8,117 nt of DNA, taken from assembly GCA_016933985.1 (NCBI GenBank), contig JAFGTU010000292.1:1-8117 (forward strand), read 5' to 3'. Source of the DNA: Sedimentisphaerales bacterium (GTDB lineage: Bacteria > Planctomycetota > Phycisphaerae > Sedimentisphaerales > Anaerobacaceae). The position numbers were made by a program, and so were the translations under genes. Position 1 is the first letter of the stretch. Each line of letters opens with the position of its first letter. Positions 6,053-8,117 of this stretch are shown here, piece after piece. The notes beneath the pieces were generated by a model, which searched no databases, was not told where the DNA came from, and worked only from the letters and a program-made list of their open reading frames with translations.

Positions 6053-6081
6053 ATCTTACCATGCAGCCAGCCTGATTTCAA
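6053..6081 (-). promoter_or_regulatory. Strong sigma70-type promoter for the Lys/Ala-rich protein and lipoprotein operon
   Basis: On the minus strand, TTGAAA (6076-6081, five of six to the -35 consensus) is followed after exactly 17 bases by TAAGAT (6053-6058, four of six). The -10 is preceded by TGG, an extended -10 element. Transcription would start near 6046, giving a leader of about 100 bases before the ATG at 5942. Confidence 0.65.
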
Positions 6082-6284
6082 GCAGATATTTCCGGGAGAT
6101 ATTGTCAAACGCTGCGTGCAAAGACGGTTCATCTGCTTGCCGCGGGGACGGTGCTATAATTGGGCGGTTCGGTTGTTTGGGCCGTTTGCGGAGGCGGGAG
6201 GATAATACCGTCGGCCTGTGTCCCTGTCGCCTCAGAATTCGCGTCCGGCGGACTCGTAGTGACGGCGTGAGACTTCGAGGTGTC

Positions 6285-6322
6285 GTCCACAAGGAATCTC
6301 ATGGTTCCGATACTTGTGGGAC
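6285..6322 (-). other. Hairpin 16-53 bases after the HEAT gene stop
   Basis: GTCCACAAG (6285-6293) pairs with CTTGTGGGAC (6313-6322) apart from one bulged base, with a further GGAA/TTCC pairing possible inside. No T-run follows on the minus strand, so it is not a canonical Rho-independent terminator. It may act as a 3' end stabiliser or processing barrier, or may be coincidental. Confidence 0.35.
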
Positions 6323-6337
6323 GCGGTACTACATGCG

Positions 6338-8117
6338 TTATTCGGGCACGAAACTTAGGCCCTCGATTGCTGTTCCGTCGGGCTTTGTCAACCGGCATCT
6401 AAAGCTCCATCCGCCGGCGTGGTCGCCGACCTTGAGCATAAAGCTGTTGGCTCCCTGCCTAAGCTCGATATTGCCGCCGTCGGCGGCCTTGCCGTTTATC
6501 CAGCCCTTGATATAGTCGTCCACGCTCCAGTTGATCCTGGTCTCCTGGTCGATGGGAGAATTGATCGTAGTCCGCAGATATGCACAGCAGTAGTCGATCT
6601 GGCCGAACGTCTTTTCCAGGTTGATCCTGTTATCGCCCTCGAAGTCGGGCAGCACAACCTGCCAAACGATGTTTTTGTCGCCGGGGTCCTTCTCCGGGGC
6701 GAAGGGCCTCTCGAATACTGTCCTGCCGTCGTTGACGCCCTCGATTCGGTAAGGCCCCGCGCCGCGCCAGGCAACGATAAGGCCCTTGTATTTCTCTATC
6801 TTCTTGATAACGTCCCGGGCCTGGTTGCGGATGCCGTCGCTCGGTGCCTCGGCGATTACCTTATCGAGCGCGGCTTTGGCGCTTGGGCCATCCTGCCAGC
6901 AATAGACGTCGGCCACCTTCGCCATCGCCATATACGCCTCGGCCTTGAGGTCTTCGTCGGTCGTGTATTTTTCGGCCAGCTCAAGCGCTTCGCGCGACCC
7001 GGCGTGGTGCAGCCCGCCCAATACGAGCTTGACCTCCTCATTTCGCGTCGCAAGTTTCATCGCCCCGGCGTAGGCGCCCATGGGGTCCTGCGTAAGCGGA
7101 GCCATGCGTATAAAGCTGCGAAGGGCAAGCAGCTTGTGCGCCGGATTCGAGCTGGTCTGAGCGATCTTGTAGAGTTCCTCGGCGGGGGCCGCGTTGGGCC
7201 AATCGCCCAGCGCCCGGATAGCCGCGTCGCTTACGGCGGCATCGGAAGATTCAACCGCCGCTCGCACCGCATCCAGCGCCTCCGAGGTCGCAGGCCGGGC
7301 AAGAAGACTCAGCAGGACCGGCCTGGCTTCGTTCGGAGCATTGTTCAGAACGGCGATGACCGACCGTGCCTGAACATCCTTGTCGGGCATCTTGCCGAAC
7401 ATTATGACGACGGCCCTTTCGATAGCAGAGCGATCGTTTGGCTCCTTCGGCGCGATTGCCAGCTTAACAAGCACGTCGATATCCGCCGGCTCGCCGATTC
7501 TCGCCATAGAAAGAGCTGCTTCACTGCGCACGGACGCCTCCGCGTCGGTCAGGGCGATTTTGAGCAGTACGGAGAACGGCTCTCGATTTCCGCGCTGGCC
7601 TATCGCGCGAATAACCTCGACCCGGCTGCCGGCCTCGCCCGAATTTGCGGCCTTGATAATCGCCTCATCGACGCCCTCGCCCCTGATTCGCACCAAGCTC
7701 GCCCTTGCCACCTGCCTTTCCGTCTCGCCTGCGGTCGCCGCGGCCTTGGCCAGAGGCTCGACGGCCTGCGGAGTCCCTATCCCGCCCAGCGCTTCCAACG
7801 CGGCAAGTCGCACGTTTTCGTTCTGATTGCCCGTCATTTCAATGATAGCCGGCGCCGCCGAGGCGTCCTCTCGCTCTGCCAGCGAGCGGACTATCAGCTC
7901 CTGGCCGTCTGCGGGCAGAGATTTCGAGAGCTGAACGAACGTCTCCGTCGTTTTCTCGCCCTTAATTAGAGCCATCATGCCGATAGCGTTCCTGCGAAGG
8001 TCCGCATCGTCGCCCTTGATCGCCTCAACCAGCAAATCTGCCGCCGCTTCGCCGCGAGTTGCCGCCAGGCCCCGGAGCCCCGCCACGCGCAGATAACCGG
8101 GGTGCTTGCCGGAATAG
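6338..8117 (-). CDS. HEAT-repeat protein with C-terminal beta-sandwich domain, C-terminal part (partial at window edge)
   Basis: The frame is open from the right edge to a TAA at 6338, giving 592 visible residues; the true start lies outside. A GTG at 8086 is in frame but sits inside a repeat, so it is not taken as the start. Residues 1 to about 340 are tandem two-helix HEAT/armadillo-like repeats of about 30-40 residues (VRLAALEALGGIGTPQAVEPL, VRSEAALSMARIGEPADIDVL, VSDAAIRALGDWPNAAPAEEL). About 340-445 are further helices, possibly TPR-like (EALELAEKY, AEAYMAMAKVADVYCW). Residues 450-592 look like a beta-sandwich common in planctomycete HEAT proteins: WRGAGPYRIEG, FAPEKDPGD, SVDDYIKGWINGK (531-543), NSFMLKVGDHAGGWSFRCR. 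Related proteins usually read DDGVKVWLNGK there. The likely role is scaffolding or ligand binding rather than catalysis. The export signal, if any, is outside the window. Confidence 0.85.
   Translation of the reverse strand, partial: YSGKHPGYLRVAGLRGLAATRGEAAADLLVEAIKGDDADLRRNAIGMMALIKGEKTTETFVQLSKSLPADGQELIVRSLAEREDASAAPAIIEMTGNQNENVRLAALEALGGIGTPQAVEPLAKAAATAGETERQVARASLVRIRGEGVDEAIIKAANSGEAGSRVEVIRAIGQRGNREPFSVLLKIALTDAEASVRSEAALSMARIGEPADIDVLVKLAIAPKEPNDRSAIERAVVIMFGKMPDKDVQARSVIAVLNNAPNEARPVLLSLLARPATSEALDAVRAAVESSDAAVSDAAIRALGDWPNAAPAEELYKIAQTSSNPAHKLLALRSFIRMAPLTQDPMGAYAGAMKLATRNEEVKLVLGGLHHAGSREALELAEKYTTDEDLKAEAYMAMAKVADVYCWQDGPSAKAALDKVIAEAPSDGIRNQARDVIKKIEKYKGLIVAWRGAGPYRIEGVNDGRTVFERPFAPEKDPGDKNIVWQVVLPDFEGDNRINLEKTFGQIDYCCAYLRTTINSPIDQETRINWSVDDYIKGWINGKAADGGNIELRQGANSFMLKVGDHAGGWSFRCRLTKPDGTAIEGLSFVPE

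Larger units (their letters stand above)
5943..6337. other. 395-base spacer between the HEAT gene and the Lys/Ala-rich gene
   Basis: The left part carries the promoter and leader of the Lys/Ala-rich gene, described separately. The right part, about 6110-6337, has a hairpin near the HEAT stop and a 57-codon minus-strand ORF (ATG at 6302, stop at 6129). That ORF is Pro/Thr/Ala-rich, lacks a signal peptide or known motif and has no good ribosome binding site, so it is not called. A perfect TTGACA on the minus strand (6103-6108) has no matching -10 at the right distance. Confidence 0.5.

Noticed and set aside
5500..6075. Plus-strand ORF of 191 codons, rich in Ala/Ser/Leu/Phe
   Set aside because: Another shadow of the same low-complexity tract; it also runs through the promoter and leader of the minus-strand gene.
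6129..6398. Minus-strand 89-codon ORF (or 57 codons from 6302) after the HEAT gene
   Set aside because: It overlaps the HEAT gene end in its long form; the short form lacks a good ribosome binding site, signal peptide or motif. Kept only as a note in the spacer entry.
6419..7969. Plus-strand ORF of 516 codons opposite the HEAT-repeat gene
   Set aside because: It is the mirror of the HEAT gene: the protein on the minus strand has clear repeats and a domain, while the plus-strand reading has no recognisable motif, many Arg/His and mixed composition.
1..8117. CRISPR array, insertion sequence, tRNA, phage or defence system
   Set aside because: No regularly spaced repeats, transposase or integrase motifs, tRNA-like cloverleaf or known defence-protein signature was seen on either strand.

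Overview
The window looks like a chromosomal segment from a planctomycete, most likely of the class Phycisphaerae. This is inferred from protein character only: a large secreted protein ending in the LG.PPYP..PGY.TTYYVGLDNP and RGIIYYW patterns common in planctomycete secretomes, a HEAT-repeat protein with a C-terminal beta-sandwich of planctomycete type, and several small lipoproteins and Lys/Ala-rich exported proteins. The DNA is moderately GC-rich. All supported genes lie on the minus strand, so transcription runs from right to left.

Layout, in the direction of transcription. (1) 8117-6338: the C-terminal 592 residues of a HEAT-repeat protein whose start lies outside the window. (2) 6337-5943: a gene-poor spacer with a hairpin, a good sigma70-type promoter with extended -10, and a structured 5' leader. 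(3) 5942-5109 and 5050-4838: an apparent two-gene operon for a signal-peptide-bearing Lys/Ala/Glu-rich helical protein and a 70-residue lipoprotein. (4) 4694-4680 and 4620-4090: TATAAT boxes and a single-pass membrane protein with an exported tail carrying a six-residue cysteine periodicity and 18-residue GCCP repeats; a candidate terminator follows. (5) 3935-1395: a near-consensus promoter, then pgsA (phosphatidylglycerophosphate synthase), ribBA (bifunctional riboflavin biosynthesis enzyme) and a 182-residue lipoprotein, packed with a short overlap and a 22-base gap, so likely one operon. (6) 1394-870: a long spacer with a candidate promoter, GC-rich repeats and an uncertain small ORF. (7) 869-1: the first 289 residues of a large secreted protein that runs off the left edge.

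Only pgsA and ribBA have well-known functions: anionic phospholipid synthesis at the inner membrane, and the entry steps of riboflavin synthesis from GTP and ribulose 5-phosphate. Most other products are predicted to be exported or membrane-anchored (signal peptide, lipobox or transmembrane anchor), so the segment is rich in cell-envelope genes of unknown role. The HEAT protein's N-terminus is missing, so its location cannot be read. No rRNA, tRNA, CRISPR array, insertion sequence or defence system was recognised. The most unusual items are the cysteine-hexad membrane protein and a His-to-Gln change at a metal-ligand position in the RibB half of RibBA.
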